A DNA stretch of 64,000 nucleotides, taken from Diplodia intermedia (lineage: Eukaryota; Ascomycota; Dothideomycetes; Botryosphaeriales; Botryosphaeriaceae). Below, piece after piece: positions 1 to 11,535 of the stretch. Location of the stretch: assembly GCA_021495925.1 (NCBI GenBank), contig JAKEKT010000100.1, positions 1 to 64,000 on the forward strand. Direction: 5' to 3'. The translations under genes were made by a program, and so were the position numbers. Each line of letters starts with the position of its first letter. Within the stretch, counting starts at the first letter, position 1. The notes under the pieces were generated by a model. The model saw only the letters and a list, made by a program, of their open reading frames with translations, did not search any database and had not been told where the DNA came from.

Positions 1-281
1 CCCCCCCAGCTTAGCCATCTTCCTCCACCAACATCCAACTGGTGATAAAACCCGGGACTTCGGAGCCAGGGACCTGCCAAGGATGCCAAGCGTCGCCTTT
101 GCTGACAGAATGCTTCCAATCTGGGCATCAAGCATGCAGAGCTGTGGTCCATTGGCGTGGGCGCCGAGACACGGCAATGGTGGGACCTGAAGACGGCACT
201 TTGGGACCTCAAACCACACTCCAGCGTCGATTTACAGACTCTCTTCGTTCTATTCAGTTCTGATCTCTACTCGTTGGCATC

Positions 282-1793
282 ATGTTCGCCGAAAACGTCA
301 CTTTACCAATCAGCAACAAAACGGTCGTTGCAGAAACCTGGCTGCCCGAGACATTTCCACCCAGCCCGGGACCAGCCGTGCTCGTGGCTCTGCTCGCAGC
401 AACCCTCTTCTTCCTATCCAGGAAACCAAGCACCAACAGCGACTTCCCGCTCATCAACCCCCGAAAGTTCCACGACATCGGCGGCATCCGCGCCAAGCTC
501 TCCTTCGTCTTCAACGCCCGCCACCTGCTCGCTCTCGGCGTCCGCACGCCGAGGCCCTTCCGGCTGTTGACTGATATCGGCGAACTGACGGTGCTGTCCG
601 CCCGCTACGCAAACGAGATCCGCAACGACCCCCGGCTGAGCTTCGCCGAAGTGATTTCGCAGACCTTCCATGCGGATCTGCCCGGCTTCGAAGGGTTCCG
701 GCAGGGCACCGCGGATGCTCACATGAGCCGCGATGTTGCGAACAAGCAGCTCACGCGTTCGCTAGGTCGGTCTTTTGCTTCCCGCACAGTGTTTTTTTTT
801 GTTTCCGTGCCAACCTGACCTACCATCCCTCCAGCCAGCGTCACTGAAGCCCTCTCGGGCGAATGCGCCGCCGCACTGCAAGAGCTCTTCCCCACCTCAG
901 AAGAAGGTAAGACAGGAACCCCCCCTTTTCTTTTTTTTTTTCTCTCTCTCTCGATTCCGGCCCATAGGTCGACAGCAGCCGCCGCTCGGGGGGGCAGCAG
1001 TACAACGACGCCGTCGCGTGGTTCGAGCAGGATGCGCCCGAGCAGCAACGGGGAAGTGACTACGACCCGGTCGTCGCCCAGCTCATCCTGGCGCAGGCCG
1101 CCATCGAGACGACGACGGATCTGCTGACGCGGGCGCTGCTCGACCTCGCCGCGCACCCGGACTGCCATGGCGGGCCCGCTGACGGAAGAGGTGGCCGCGG
1201 TGATCGGCAAGGCCGGGTGGAAGAAGAGCTCGGTATACAAGATGAAGCTGGGTGGACAGCGTGCTGAAGGAGAGCCAAGCCAGCGCCTGAAGCCGCTTGG
1301 CCATGAGTGAGTGCCTCCGCAACAACCCTCCGCCGTCGCCCAGACACTGACGACGCTGCAGCGTCGATGCATCGCCTCGTCTAGTTGGAGGACGTGACGC
1401 TCTCCGACGGGCGTGCGCCTGGCCAAGGGCACCGTCATCGGCGTCGCCGGCACCCGCATGTGGGACGCCGACGTGCACGAGAATCCGGCCCGCTTCGACG
1501 GCTACCGCCTCCACCGCACGCGCGGCGACAACAGTAGTCGTCAGCACCAGGCGCACTTGGTCGGCACCAGTGCCGACCACCTGGCCTTTGGCCACGGCAA
1601 ACACGCCTGCGCCGGCCGCTTCTTCGTCGCCCACGAGGCCAAGATCGCCCTGAGCCACCTGCTGCTCGAGTACGATTGGAAGGTTGCCGACCGCTCGCCG
1701 GACCCCGAGCCCTTCGAGTTTGGCTTGACGCTGGTGGCGAATCCAAAGGCCGTGGTATCGATTCGGGCGCGGAAGGCTGAGATGGAATTATAG
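282..1793 (+). pseudogene. Decayed cytochrome P450 monooxygenase
   Basis: Starts with a plausible ATG at 282, an N-terminal hydrophobic anchor (around residues 30-45) and the proline-rich P450 start region, open for about 160 codons. Near the 3' end the heme-binding loop is intact (FGHGKHACAGRFF, about 1594-1632) and the frame stays open to the TAG at 1791-1793. Between them the gene is broken. After an apparent intron near 766-836, a short piece reads VTEALSGECAAALQELF. Then about 100 or more residues expected between this and helix I are missing. Helix I (AIETTTDLLTRALLDLA, about 1090-1147) is present, but the sequence then changes frame several times through the K-helix region (pieces in three frames between 1150 and 1420). 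The pattern resembles fungal ent-kaurene-oxidase-like P450s. I infer loss of function. Multiple single-base shifts could partly be sequencing error, but the internal deletion could not. Confidence 0.8.
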
Positions 1794-2006
1794 ATCAGGG
1801 GGAATAATGTCGACATTTGAACAACCTTATCTGTACGAAGGCTGGGCAACCACTTCTGGAACGTGGCGTGAGTTTCAACAATGCAGAGCATCTCAAGATG
1901 GAAGCAATAAGTTACAGTATAAATAGACTTGGTATCGGGGATAAGCCGGATGCGAGCCGAGGCCGGATTGTCGGCCCACAAAACGAAATTCAAAACGAAA
2001 TGCAAA

Positions 2007-2125
2007 ACGTACAACAGCCGGGATTCCCCAATGGTCACCCACTTGAGTACTAATCGGCCGGTTCGCAGCTTGAGTACGGCTGAGCGGACGGGAAGCCCTA
2101 TATTCTGCGACCTATGGTCGTACGT
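2007..2125 (-). rRNA. 5S ribosomal RNA gene (copy 1)
   Basis: Read on the minus strand this is a full-length fungal 5S rRNA of about 119 nt. It begins ACGTACGACCATAGG, contains the conserved GGGCTTCCCGTCCGCTCAGC stretch and the internal control region, and ends with complementary TGTTGTACGT. A T-run follows the 3' end immediately (minus-strand TTTT at 2004-2007), the expected RNA polymerase III terminator. Pezizomycotina commonly scatter 5S genes singly through the genome, which fits the isolated location. It is nearly identical to the copy near 50.2 kb. The end positions may be off by one or two bases. Confidence 0.93.
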
Positions 2126-2135
2126 GAAAGACAGA

Positions 2136-2158
2136 GTTGCGGGTTGGGAATATGTACT
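2136..2158 (-). promoter_or_regulatory. Upstream element of 5S rRNA copy 1
   Basis: This 23-bp block begins 11 bp upstream of the 5S start. It is repeated with two differences, at exactly the same spacing, upstream of the second 5S gene (50334-50356), although the surrounding flanks have diverged. On the minus strand it contains ACATATTCCCAACCC. Upstream TATA-like elements in the -30 region are known for Neurospora 5S genes, so this is probably a polymerase III promoter element. Confidence 0.65.
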
Positions 2159-2159
2159 C

Positions 2160-2780
2160 CAAGAATCTTTTTCTGTAGGAGATTCGGGCGTTCCCGCGCG
2201 ACTCTTGCGCTCACAGTACCCTACTTACTCAGTGCATGGGACTGGCCACCAAATCGGGGCCCCACAAAGTATCAGTGAGATTGGTGGGTAGTACGAATTG
2301 TATTTGTTGATAAAGCCTGAAGTGGAGCCACGCCGCCTCGGATAAACCCGCCCTGTATAACGACTATAATCTCCAAATTTGTTGTAAAACTCTCCAAAGT
2401 CATGGCGAGAAGTTGTCCCATGTTACTGAAATTGGTCTGCTGGAGATTAGTTTCAGCACGGTGAGAAACATTCATTCCTGAGCTTTACACTGTTAGATAT
2501 CTTGGGATCCAATTCCCCGGGTCGGTCTTCCGATCAGCACTGTAGGCAGAGGCGAAGCGCTCTTTGGCTGAGCACTTTTGCCTCAATCGCTTGTAGTAAG
2601 AGAAGACGCGTGGCGAAAGAGTGGATTGCCCACTGTCCGGTGTATGGTCAATTTTCTAATGGAAAAAGCTGGTCTTGTTTGATCACTTTGATTCATAGCC
2701 TTGGTAGAGTGGATAATCATGAGGAAAACTACACGGGAATCTTTCTTTGCCGCAACCCAAGGCTCTCACAACCACGTCTA
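2160..2780. other. No gene recognised
   Basis: Between the 5S gene flank and the oxidoreductase relic I see only short, unrelated open frames and no protein family, RNA gene or repeat. Confidence 0.5.
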
Positions 2781-3476
2781 TCAGCCCACTATCTTTTCAG
2801 CTTCATAGTCACCATCAAATGGTTTCGCGCCCATGTGTTTCCAGCCAGATGCAGCGTACAAAGCCATATCTTTTCCATTGGTGTGGAAATTCATCTCCGT
2901 CTCACCATCAGAGATTTTCACCACCGCCTTGTTCTGCGCGAAGATCAGATAAAGTAGCCAGTATGATCCAGGAAACGGTACCTACCAATCGAAGGGTCAG
3001 AAGAATAGAACCGTCTTGCTATGCGTACCTGTACTGGTACTGCGGTTCGTGTCCCTTTATAGCCAGCAGGATGCTGTCAACAGCAGTCTTTGCTTGCTTC
3101 ATGGCAGAGCGAGCATTTTCTTTCGGGATGTCCGTCTCCTTAACATATCCAGCCGCATAGATATTGGGAAGTGATTCATCAGCAAGCTGCATTGTCGGCT
3201 TCACCCCGGACATGACCCGACTCCGATATCGAAGAGGGGGACAGGACCAGATCCGAATACCAATCCACCACCTCCAGCGTCAGCGACGGATTCACCGTCG
3301 TCACATTCTCCCGCCCATCCAAGAACGTCACCCCATCGTCCGAAAAGCCGCGATACGTGACGGCCACATTCGCAATTGCCGTCCCGTCCGCGTTCTCCCC
3401 AATCACCACCTCCGCCTCCCCCGCCGCCTTCCCGACCAACGCATACGTCCCCGCTCCCGGCAGGGCTTCCAGTCAA
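2781..3476 (-). pseudogene. FAD/NAD(P)-dependent oxidoreductase relic (AMID/AIF-like, C-terminal part)
   Basis: On the minus strand, pieces resemble the C-terminal half of fungal AMID-like pyridine-nucleotide-disulfide oxidoreductases. One frame carries DGRENVTTVNPSLTLEVVD and LSPSSISESGHV. After a one-base shift near 3210 comes VKPTMQLADESLPNIYAAG, the region that normally precedes the FAD-contacting GD motif. A probable intron (about 2952-3028) leads to a last piece ending EAEKIVG and a stop at 2781-2783. The N-terminal FAD-binding Rossmann motif (GxGxxG) is absent from the upstream sequence, so the relic is truncated as well as frameshifted. The family call rests on the LADESLPNIYAAG motif. 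No function is expected. Confidence 0.6.
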
Positions 3477-3483
3477 TCAGTTC

Positions 3484-3880
3484 AATCAATTCAAGCTCAT
3501 TCAAGTACCAGATTGCAAGTAATTTAGTGACGGATTGACTTGCCAAGGCTTTAGGCAATTTGAGATTGGTTTGATTGCAATTTACCTAGGTAATTGGGTC
3601 GTGATTCTTGGCATGGTTTTGAGCCGTCATCGCCTACTAGTGTTACGATTCTTGGCGTAATATTAAAGCTAATACCGCCGCCGTCGCCGCCGCCGCCGCT
3701 ATTGTCGTTGTCGCCGTGGTGTTAAGCCGCCGCCATAATATTAAGCTGTCACGGCGCCGCGATGTTAAGCCGAATATATCTAGCGCTCGCCTAGATAGGC
3801 TTTCGGGTAAGTAAAACGAAATCTCAGATTGGCTTATGAAATTGGTTCAGATTGGGCAATTCTCAGATTAATAGCGAGCC
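3484..3880. repeat. Low-complexity tract with GCC-type trinucleotide repeats
   Basis: Compositionally odd sequence. AT-rich motifs (ttaag, taatatta) alternate with runs of GCC/CGC triplets around 3674-3735, and related phrases recur (gtgattcttggc/acgattcttggcg; gttaagccgccgcc/gttaagccgaat). It lies between the oxidoreductase relic and the 3' end of the NLR-like gene. It may be eroded repeat DNA; no coding potential is visible. Confidence 0.5.
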
Positions 3881-3888
3881 CTGACTTC

Positions 3889-6800
3889 TTAACGCAACGG
3901 ACGCCGGTATGGCATCTTCCAAGAGAAATTCATCCCCCGAGCGTTTTTTTTCATTTTGAGGCCATAGTAGCGTGAAGATGGTATGCCGGGCATGCCATAT
4001 ACCCATCTCGCAGGCAACACATCGGATTCCAGACTCCCTTCGAATATGTCCCGGTAGGCCTCATTGATGGAGTCAACAAAATTTTGCTCCCAGTCGGTGG
4101 TAGAATGACGAGGTATTTTATCTTCCCGTATCCACGGCAGAATTTTCAGAAGATCTTGTTGGTCATATCCATAGCAATCGGCGGCAAAGATGGCGTGAAG
4201 GATCCAGAAACAATTCGCGTAGTCTGCCAATGGAAACTCCTCATGAAATCGTTCCCGTGCAGTATTTCGGTCATCCCCCATGTCATTTACGGCATTCACG
4301 AGGTCTTCCATCACTAGATACCGAATGCATGAGCGGGACAGTTGAAAATTAGCGTAGCCAAAAGCCTCGCTTCGTTTTCCGACTCCAATAAGTTTCGCAA
4401 GACCGTCTGCTTCCAGGTAATCCGGGACGGACTGATGAATGAACTGTGCGGTTTCGGAATAGTTGTGTGTCTTGACTTCGACGAGACCTCGCGAAAGTGT
4501 TTTCACAGCCCGACTCACATCCACGAACAGGGAACTTTTTGGAAATTCCGACACGGATCCAGCAGTCGTATTCGCGTCGACGGCAAGAGCGTGTCGAAGT
4601 TGATGCAAATTAAGGGGGTCGGGGGCGAACAAGATCCAGTTGAAGAGTTTTATAGCCTGATTCTTCTCCGACCCTTGGAGAGTGCTGAGAAGAGAATCGT
4701 ATAGTGCATGCAAATCCGGCGGTAATCGTCCGATCATGCCGCGAAGGGCGTCGAGAGATTGACCTGTTTCACGGTACGTCTCTACCACTGAGTTCGTAAC
4801 GAGTGTGGCCCATTGGAACATCCCGTTCGCTTTCTGAATGATGGCGTTCTCCAGAATTCGTGCCTCATTCTCGTTGAACTCGCTGCGAAGATCAGTGCCG
4901 ACAACCGTGTCGATATCTTCAGCGTTTTCAACTTCCATAGAAATAGCGAATTTGCTGATAGTGGGGAGAATAGGATAGTATCGGGACGAGAATATTATCC
5001 GGATGTTTGGTGATTTTGTCAATCTCCCAAACCACTTGACCAGATCCACTGATGTTTGCTTACCAGCCTCATCCAGTGCATCGACCAAGATACACAAAGG
5101 ATTGGCACAGGAAGCCAATGTGCTCTGGATAAGCTCTTGCAGTTCGTTTTCCGCCCATTCTAAACTCGTTGTGGCTGTGCGCTTTTCGTCGTAACGGCGC
5201 ATGAAATTGGTGCGGACTTGGGGCAGACGAAACGCTAGTTGGTGAAGAACTGAGCGAAGGAAGCCCATCCGGGTCTGTTGTAGAGAAACACCACGAGCAT
5301 GGAAGAAGAAGGACACTAGGGTCACGCAGGCGGGAAGATGGCGGTTGAGATACTCCCAGGTGTGCTTCATCAGTGTTGATTTACCCGATCCAGGGTGTCC
5401 CCGTATCCACAATCGCCGAAGCTTGGCCTCTTGTGGATCGCGGAACCAGCTCTGAAAATTCGTGTTGCGCGTAAGCCATCTGCATGTATCTTCTCCAGGA
5501 CAGATTTCATCTCGCCGCCAATGTTGCTCGGGAAAGCCGAGAGATTGAAGAGCCTCGATCTCCTGGTCCGTTGGCGGTTTTGCTTCCGTGCCTGGTTGTG
5601 TTTGTTCGTTTCCCTCTCCCCAGAGCTGGAGCTCCGAGAGTACGCGGTCATAGTCTGCATCATTCGGCTGGAACTTTACAATCTCGGAGTGATTGCGATT
5701 GATTGCGACGGAAGTGTCACTCATCGAGGTAGCCGACGTTTTCGTAACGAGGAGTTTTGATGGACCGGTCGTCTCCCACCTTCCAGATAGCTGCAGTGTA
5801 TTTAGACTTTTGGAGGCCAACTCAGGGGTCAAGCTTACATTTTGTACCGTAGGCGTCTCTTGGGTCTCGAAGAATGCAACAACAGAGGTCTGTTTCATGG
5901 TAAGGCGCGCTTTGCGGAAGTTCTCTTGCTGGAGCTGCAGAAAGGCAGAATCCACTCCGAGGCTTGCAACAAGATCTCTGTTTGGCTGTTCCTTGACCAT
6001 GGTGATCAGAGCTTCAACAGACATACCCTTTTGAGGGACTCCAAAAAGCAGTATGCATTTGACACTCTGAAGAATGTGCTCATTCCCTAGCCGTAGACTG
6101 AAAGCGTGTGTAGACAGTTCAACAATTGCCTGAACTCTTGTTAGCAATCTCGCATGAACAAACCCCCTACTCAAAAGTGACTCCAAGATTTTATTAAATG
6201 GGTTGACTCACCTGTTCAACCACAAGTCCGCCAAGACTGTGGGCGAGGAGGATCAAGGATCTATCCGATTTGGAGGCCTTGGTTGTAGCTGAAACAAGGC
6301 CTCGGAGACTGGACGCTAACTGCGATCCGAGATCAAGAATAGATTGATGAGAGGCGCTTTGTATCATGCTCGTGTCATATCCGTAGATGAACATTCTGCA
6401 ATTCGGAATGTGCGTGGGCAAGGAATCCCGAATCCACATAAAATCGAGTCCTTTGGCTTTGAACGAGCCGAAAGCATGACCATTGAGGCCAGAGAGTGCG
6501 ATCAGGCTGAATGATCAATGATAAGTCATCTACTCAAGCATTTCGAAAGACTCCGGTATACTTACTCGGTATTGCATTGATCCTCTTCCACGTGGTGCAA
6601 TGGTGTGAAGCCGTGAAAGTGAGTGTCCAGAGTGAGGTCGACGAAACGTCCTGCGATATTGTGGTCTGGTTCTCGAAATGACCACACACCGACCTTCTGT
6701 TTTGAGGCAATTGCCGCGGGCTTTTCGAGGAGAGACAGCGTAGCGGTCTTCGAGTCATCTTTCAATGGATGCTGTGCAAGTGACCGTACGAGAACTTTGC

Positions 6801-6906
6801 TTCTGTCAACGCTCAAGAGGCGAGATACTAGGACTTGAACATCGTCTCTGCCGTAAGCGCGGGGTATGCCCTGAAGCCTGTACGTGAGAGCTGTTTCCGC
6901 AGCCAT
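3889..6906 (-). CDS. NLR-like protein: alpha/beta-hydrolase plus NACHT NTPase
   Basis: Three exons (6906-6566, 6506-6212, 6129-3889; introns 59 and 82 bp) encode 958 residues. The N-terminus MAAETALTYRLQGIP and the phrase SGLNGHAFGSF lead into an alpha/beta-hydrolase domain with the nucleophile elbow AHSLGG just before the second intron. A linker follows, then a NACHT-type NTPase with Walker A GHPGSGKST (about residue 443-451) and Walker B ILVDALDEAG (about 546-555). Fungal proteins of this build act in non-self recognition and programmed cell death, and usually end in ankyrin, TPR or WD40 repeats. Here about 390 residues follow the Walker B motif and no repeat array is visible, so the sensor part is lacking or unrecognised. 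The start was set at ATG 6906; the reading frame extends further upstream without another ATG. Hydrolase substrate and nucleotide preference are unknown. Confidence 0.85.
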
Positions 6907-7837
6907 TTCGGCCAGTGTCTGCACCAGCCACGCTTTCGCATGCAACCTCTTGCTGGAAGGGGCTCACATAGGCAAGCGACAAGGCCTCTTTGCTCGAGAA
7001 ATACGTTGTGGGGTTGAAGTGGTCAGGACATGTCGAGGCCGACGTCAAGGCAGCAGCGGAGACCGTGTCGCAAGGCTGCAGTCAAAGTTGCCTTTCGCCC
7101 TGCGGCGTCACGGGAGTAAGCGCCAGATGATCGAAAGCAATAATACGTGGCGCAAATCTATCGTTCTTGATTGGCGAAGAGCCCCCCGGTCGGTATGTGC
7201 TGCAGTGTCAATTCTGGGAGGCAAATGCGTATGCATGCCCCTCTAACAAGGGGGTATTAGGCGAACAATAAAAGAATTCCAGGCAGGGAATTTTACTGTG
7301 CCCCAGTGGAATGGTTGACTGCGCTCACTACATCCAACTATTCCTCGCAATAACCGTCAGGGTTTTGTACACCAAAAACCAAATTTACACAGGCTTAAAT
7401 GTAAAGGAAAACAAGTCAGTTCAGTGCTGTGCACCGAGTGAAAGCGAGGTGAACACTCACACTTTATTAAGAGATTATCGCTGCGCGTTATTCAAGGCAT
7501 TGCTTTTTGCCGTTGTCACTCCCTACGAACTCAACGAGATCAACTGTCACGAGCAGTTGGAAATTTTGTCCGGACCATTTCTGTTTTCGGATACTCGCTT
7601 CTTAGTATCTCCAAGTGCTGAATGTGCTCACCAACCTCCCAATTGGATGCCTCCCACATGGTACTTTCAGTCGTGTTGTTGCAAGAACGTCATGTACATA
7701 CCTCCAGAGGTCGAAGACTCTGTCTCTATTTCCAATATCTTTGGTGTTCCAAGTCCATGCAGTCGATTTTCCTGGCGCATACCGCCCAAAACGCCTATAA
7801 ATGCATCCAACGCCACCCCTTCGGAAGCCATTCGTCT
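6907..7837. other. Intergenic region, no gene recognised
   Basis: Lies between the 5' end of the NLR-like gene and the 3' end of ELP3. It has a 194-codon open frame at 7311-7895 on the plus strand, but that frame runs antisense into the ELP3 C-terminus, resembles no family, and is probably chance. Confidence 0.5.
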
Positions 7838-9643
7838 TTACTCTTCGTCACTGCTGTCATCATCCCCACCCTGGTCGAGCCATTTGGACATGTAAATGCC
7901 GTTGTCCAACCAGTATCCAAGCTTGCGGTAGTAATCCCGCACACCAACACCGGAGATAACACTGATCTTCTTACTACCATGCTCCTCCCTCGCAATCCTC
8001 TCCGCCTCCTCCATCAGTAAAGTGCCAAAGCCCTGGTGCTGGAACTTCTTGGGGTCACGACCGTGCATCGGCACCGCCGTACCATAGACATGAAGCTCAC
8101 GAACCATACTCGTAGGCTGGCCCGTCAGCTCCGGGCGGAAGTTGTGCGTCTTGCTCAGCTTCCTCAGACGCAGCAGACCGATCAGGATATCCTGCTTCGG
8201 GTCCTCATACGCCAAGAACGTCTCCCAGCCGCCGTTGGCGACGTAGTCTCTGCGCACGAGCTCGACCTGGCTGGGCCGGATCTTGTTCTTGACCTCGTTG
8301 ATGCCGACCTCGCGGGTGCGCACGTCGCGGCAGCTGGTGCCGAAGTCCTTCATGCGGGCGAGGGCCAGCTCGCGCAGGTTGCCGTTCTCGACGCCGGCGG
8401 TGACGAGCGGCATGGGGATGTCGCGCTGGACGCGGTAGATGCGGGTCCACGGCGGGACGAGGGCGAGGATGCGGGCGACGAGGTCGATCAGCGCGTTGGG
8501 CGTGTAGTTCTTGTATCGGCCCGTCCGCCACAGCTCGTAGAGGCCGGTGCCGCGGATGACGAGCGTGGGGTAGATCTTCAGGCCGTCGGTGCGGAAGTCG
8601 GGGTTCTCGAAATACTCGCGGAACTGGTCCAGGTCGCGCTCCATGCCGACGTTGGGCAGGTCCGGCATCATGTGCGAGACGACCTTGAAGCCGGCGTCCT
8701 TGGCTAGCTTGAATGTCTCCGCCACCGCGGCGACCGTGTGGCCGCGGTTGGTGTCGCGCGCGACGTCCTCGTATAGACTTTGCACGCCGACTTCTAGACG
8801 CGTGCATCCGTACCGCAGCATGGCGCTCAGGTGCTGGTCCAAGCAGTAGTCTGGCCGGGTCTCGATTGTGATGCCCACGCACTTGACGTTGCTCATCTCG
8901 CCCGCCATCACGGCCTCGTCCACGTTTGTGGTTTGGTACCCGCTCAGCGCGTTATGCAGCTGGGATATGAATTCGTCACGGTAGCTCTCGGGCAACGACA
9001 TGAAGGTTCCACCCATGATAATGTACTCGACTTTGTCCACACTGTGTCCCAGCGCCTTGATCTGGTCGACTCTGCCGCGCGCCTGCTCGTAGGGATCGTA
9101 CCGCGCGCGGATAGCGCGCATGGAAGTAGGCTCATAGCCGGTGTATGACTGGGTCGAGTATTCGAAGTCGGAATCGGGGCCGCCCGGGCAGTAAACGCAA
9201 ATGTTGCCGGTGTAGGAGATGTGAGGACAGCGGTGGGGCTTGCACATAACCGCCACCACGGCGATTCCGGATGACGTGCCTGCAGCGCCTCAGTCAGAAC
9301 TAAGACTGCGGAAATAAACACAATGGTGTGACATACGGATCGGCTTTGCTATTAATTTTGGTAAAATATATTTTTTGTAGTGCTCTGGTACGGCGGCGAT
9401 GATAGCAGTGAGTGGCGGCTGGGTGCTCAGGTAGTGCTTCTTGGCCATCTGGCCGCGAAGCGCATTGAGGTTGATATCCTTCTTGGGCTTGGAGCCATCC
9501 AGCGAGGCCTCGTAGTCCTGGATGAGTGCACTGGCAATGTCTGCGCAGGCGCGCATGTAGCGCTCGTTTTCCGGCGGCAGCTTAACATTTTTGGGGAGCC
9601 GACGGCCCTTGGGGATGGCCTCGGTCATGGTGGTGGTCGCCAT
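7838..9643 (-). CDS. ELP3: Elongator complex catalytic subunit Elp3 (radical SAM / acetyltransferase)
   Basis: Two exons (9643-9337, 9279-7838; intron 57 bp) give 582 residues, close to the usual fungal Elp3 length of about 550-580. The protein has the N-terminal segment, then a radical SAM domain with the iron-sulphur cysteines in CKPHRCPH...CVYCPGG and the signature TIETRPDYC. The C-terminal GNAT acetyltransferase domain has the acetyl-CoA loop QHQGFGTLL and DYYRKLGYWLDNGIYMSK. The tail is acidic (DDDSSDEE). Elp3 is the catalytic core of Elongator, which starts cm5U34 modification of wobble uridines in tRNA; a role in histone acetylation has also been proposed. It faces LSC1 across a 269-bp intergenic region. 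Nothing in the frame is abnormal. Confidence 0.97.
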
Positions 9644-9912
9644 GGTGGGCTGATGGCTGATCGCCTGGGATCTTTGGGGTCCTGTGCTTGGGTCTGCGGA
9701 GGTGGAGCTTATGACATGGGCATGGCGGGCATGTGCATGTGGACGGCGGCATGGTCATCGGATTCTGGGCGGCGGGCGCTGCGCCGATGAAAACCTCCAA
9801 TCGGTCCCTGCGCTTGCAACACCTCCGCGTCGCAGCTGTTTGAACCCAGCAACCACACCAAACACCCCCGTCTTTTTCCATCTCCCCTCTCTCCCCTCTC
9901 GCATACCTCACC
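9644..9912. promoter_or_regulatory. Shared divergent promoter region ELP3 / LSC1
   Basis: The 269 bp separate the start codons of two divergently transcribed housekeeping genes. Pyrimidine-rich tracts precede the LSC1 start (around 9880-9905). No specific factor site can be assigned with confidence. Confidence 0.55.
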
Positions 9913-11112
9913 ATGCAGGCTTTCCGCCGTCCCGTCCAAGCGGCTCTGTCCGCCGCCGCCCGCAGGCAGGCCTACTCCACCGCCTCGCCCTACGCCTCCA
10001 CCAACGTCAACCTCCGCATCAACAAGGACACCAAGGTTCTGTTCCAGGGCTTCACTGGCAGGCAGGGAACGTACGTGCGCCCCTTTCCGCCCTGGAGCGA
10101 CGCGACGCTAATTCGCCCGCAGTTTCCACGCCCAGCAGGCCATCGAGTACGGTATGCAACTCCCGCCCCGAAACTCGCGCACGCAACACGTTGATAAAGG
10201 AAATTAAGGCACGAACGTCGTTGGTGGCACCAACCCCAAGAAGGCCGGCACCGAGCACCTGGGCAAGCCCGTCTTCGCCAGCGTTGAGGAGGCCCGCAAG
10301 ACCACGGGCGCCGATGCCTCGGCCATCTTCGTCCCCCCGCCGCTTGCTGCCGCCAGTATCGAGGAGGCCATAGCCGCCGAGGTTCCCCTTGTCGTGACTA
10401 TCACCGAGGGTATCCCGCAGCACGACATGGTCCGCATCACCGACATGCTCAAGACCCAGAGCAAGACCCGCATGCTCGGCCCCAACTGCCCTGGTATCAT
10501 TGCCCCGGTAATTATCCCCCACCTCTGGCTTGGGGTACGTGTCTCTAATAGCTGGAGCAGGAACAATGCAAGATCGGTATCATGCCCGGCTTCATCCACA
10601 AGCGCGGCCGCGTTGGTATCGTCTCGCGTTCGGGTACCCTGACCTACGAGGCCGTCAACCAGACGACCCAGACCGGCCTTGGCCAGTCCCTCGTCGTCGG
10701 CATTGGCGGTGACCCCTTCTCCGGTACCAGCTTCATCGACTGCCTTGACATCTTCCTGAAGGACGAGGAGACGGACGGTATTATCATGATCGGTGAGATC
10801 GGTGGTAGCGCGGAGGAGGATGCTGCGGACTTCCTCAAGGCCAACAACACGTCCAACAAGCCCGTTGTCAGCTTCATCGCTGGTATCTCTGCGCCCCCGG
10901 GCAGGCGCATGGGTCACGCCGGTATGTCATCCCATTTGCTGAGTTTGATTGCTCGTTACTGACCAAATCCAGGTGCTATCGTCAGCGGCGGCAAGGGCGA
11001 TGCCAACTCCAAGATCACCGCTCTCGAGGCTGCCGGTGTCATCGTTGAGCGGAGTCCTGCTGCTCTTGGCAAGTCTCTGCACGCCGAGTTCGTCAGGCGC
11101 GACCTGATATAA
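9913..11112 (+). CDS. LSC1: Succinyl-CoA ligase alpha subunit, mitochondrial
   Basis: Five exons (9913-10070, 10123-10151, 10209-10507, 10561-10921, 10973-11112) encode 328 residues; one exon is only 29 bp. The N-terminus MQAFRRPVQAALSAAARRQA is arginine- and alanine-rich without acids, a typical mitochondrial presequence. The mature protein starts with the CoA-binding domain (NKDTKVLFQGFTGRQGT) and contains GPNCPGIIAP, SRSGTLTYEA, and GRRMGHAGAIVSGG with the active-site histidine that is phosphorylated in catalysis. The enzyme converts succinyl-CoA to succinate with nucleotide triphosphate formation in the TCA cycle, as a heterodimer with the beta subunit. The donor of intron 1 splits the Gly-Thr region exactly as the frame requires. 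Confidence 0.97.
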
Positions 11113-11535
11113 ACTTAGGCGGACGGGACGGAAAAAGAAAGGTGGGGTGGGGAGGCTGGGTTGATATTTGTTTAATGCCGGATCAGAGCTTGGAATTTCT
11201 AGCGGATGTACCTGCATCATCTCCGGCGGCGATTTGCTCGCTGTTGTACAGTTATTTTAGATTGGCGGCAACACGGCGGTTCTGGCACTCGTAAACCGAA
11301 TACCCGCAAACAGGAAGTACGAATTGGCTGAGATGCAGGCGATGACGCTGCGCGTGCGTGCCAAAGCTTGAGCTCGACGGCGGCTGGGCGGGCGGGTGCA
11401 GTTGTGGGATCCGCGGTGATCCCTGCTCCGAGCTGCTCCGCCCCGGATTATTGTAATCACCATCACCCCTCGATCGTTCCTCCTGCCCAACATCCCTCCA
11501 TCCTCCCTCTGTTTCTGTCGCCGCGGTCCGTGAAA
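11113..11535. other. Intergenic region LSC1 - AP-2 mu
   Basis: About 420 bp containing the LSC1 3' flank and the upstream region of the AP-2 mu gene, with a pyrimidine-rich stretch (about 11470-11520) just before the split start codon. No other gene is visible. Confidence 0.5.

Noticed and set aside
7311..7895. 194-codon plus-strand open frame with ATG
   Set aside because: Runs antisense into the ELP3 C-terminus and matches nothing recognisable.
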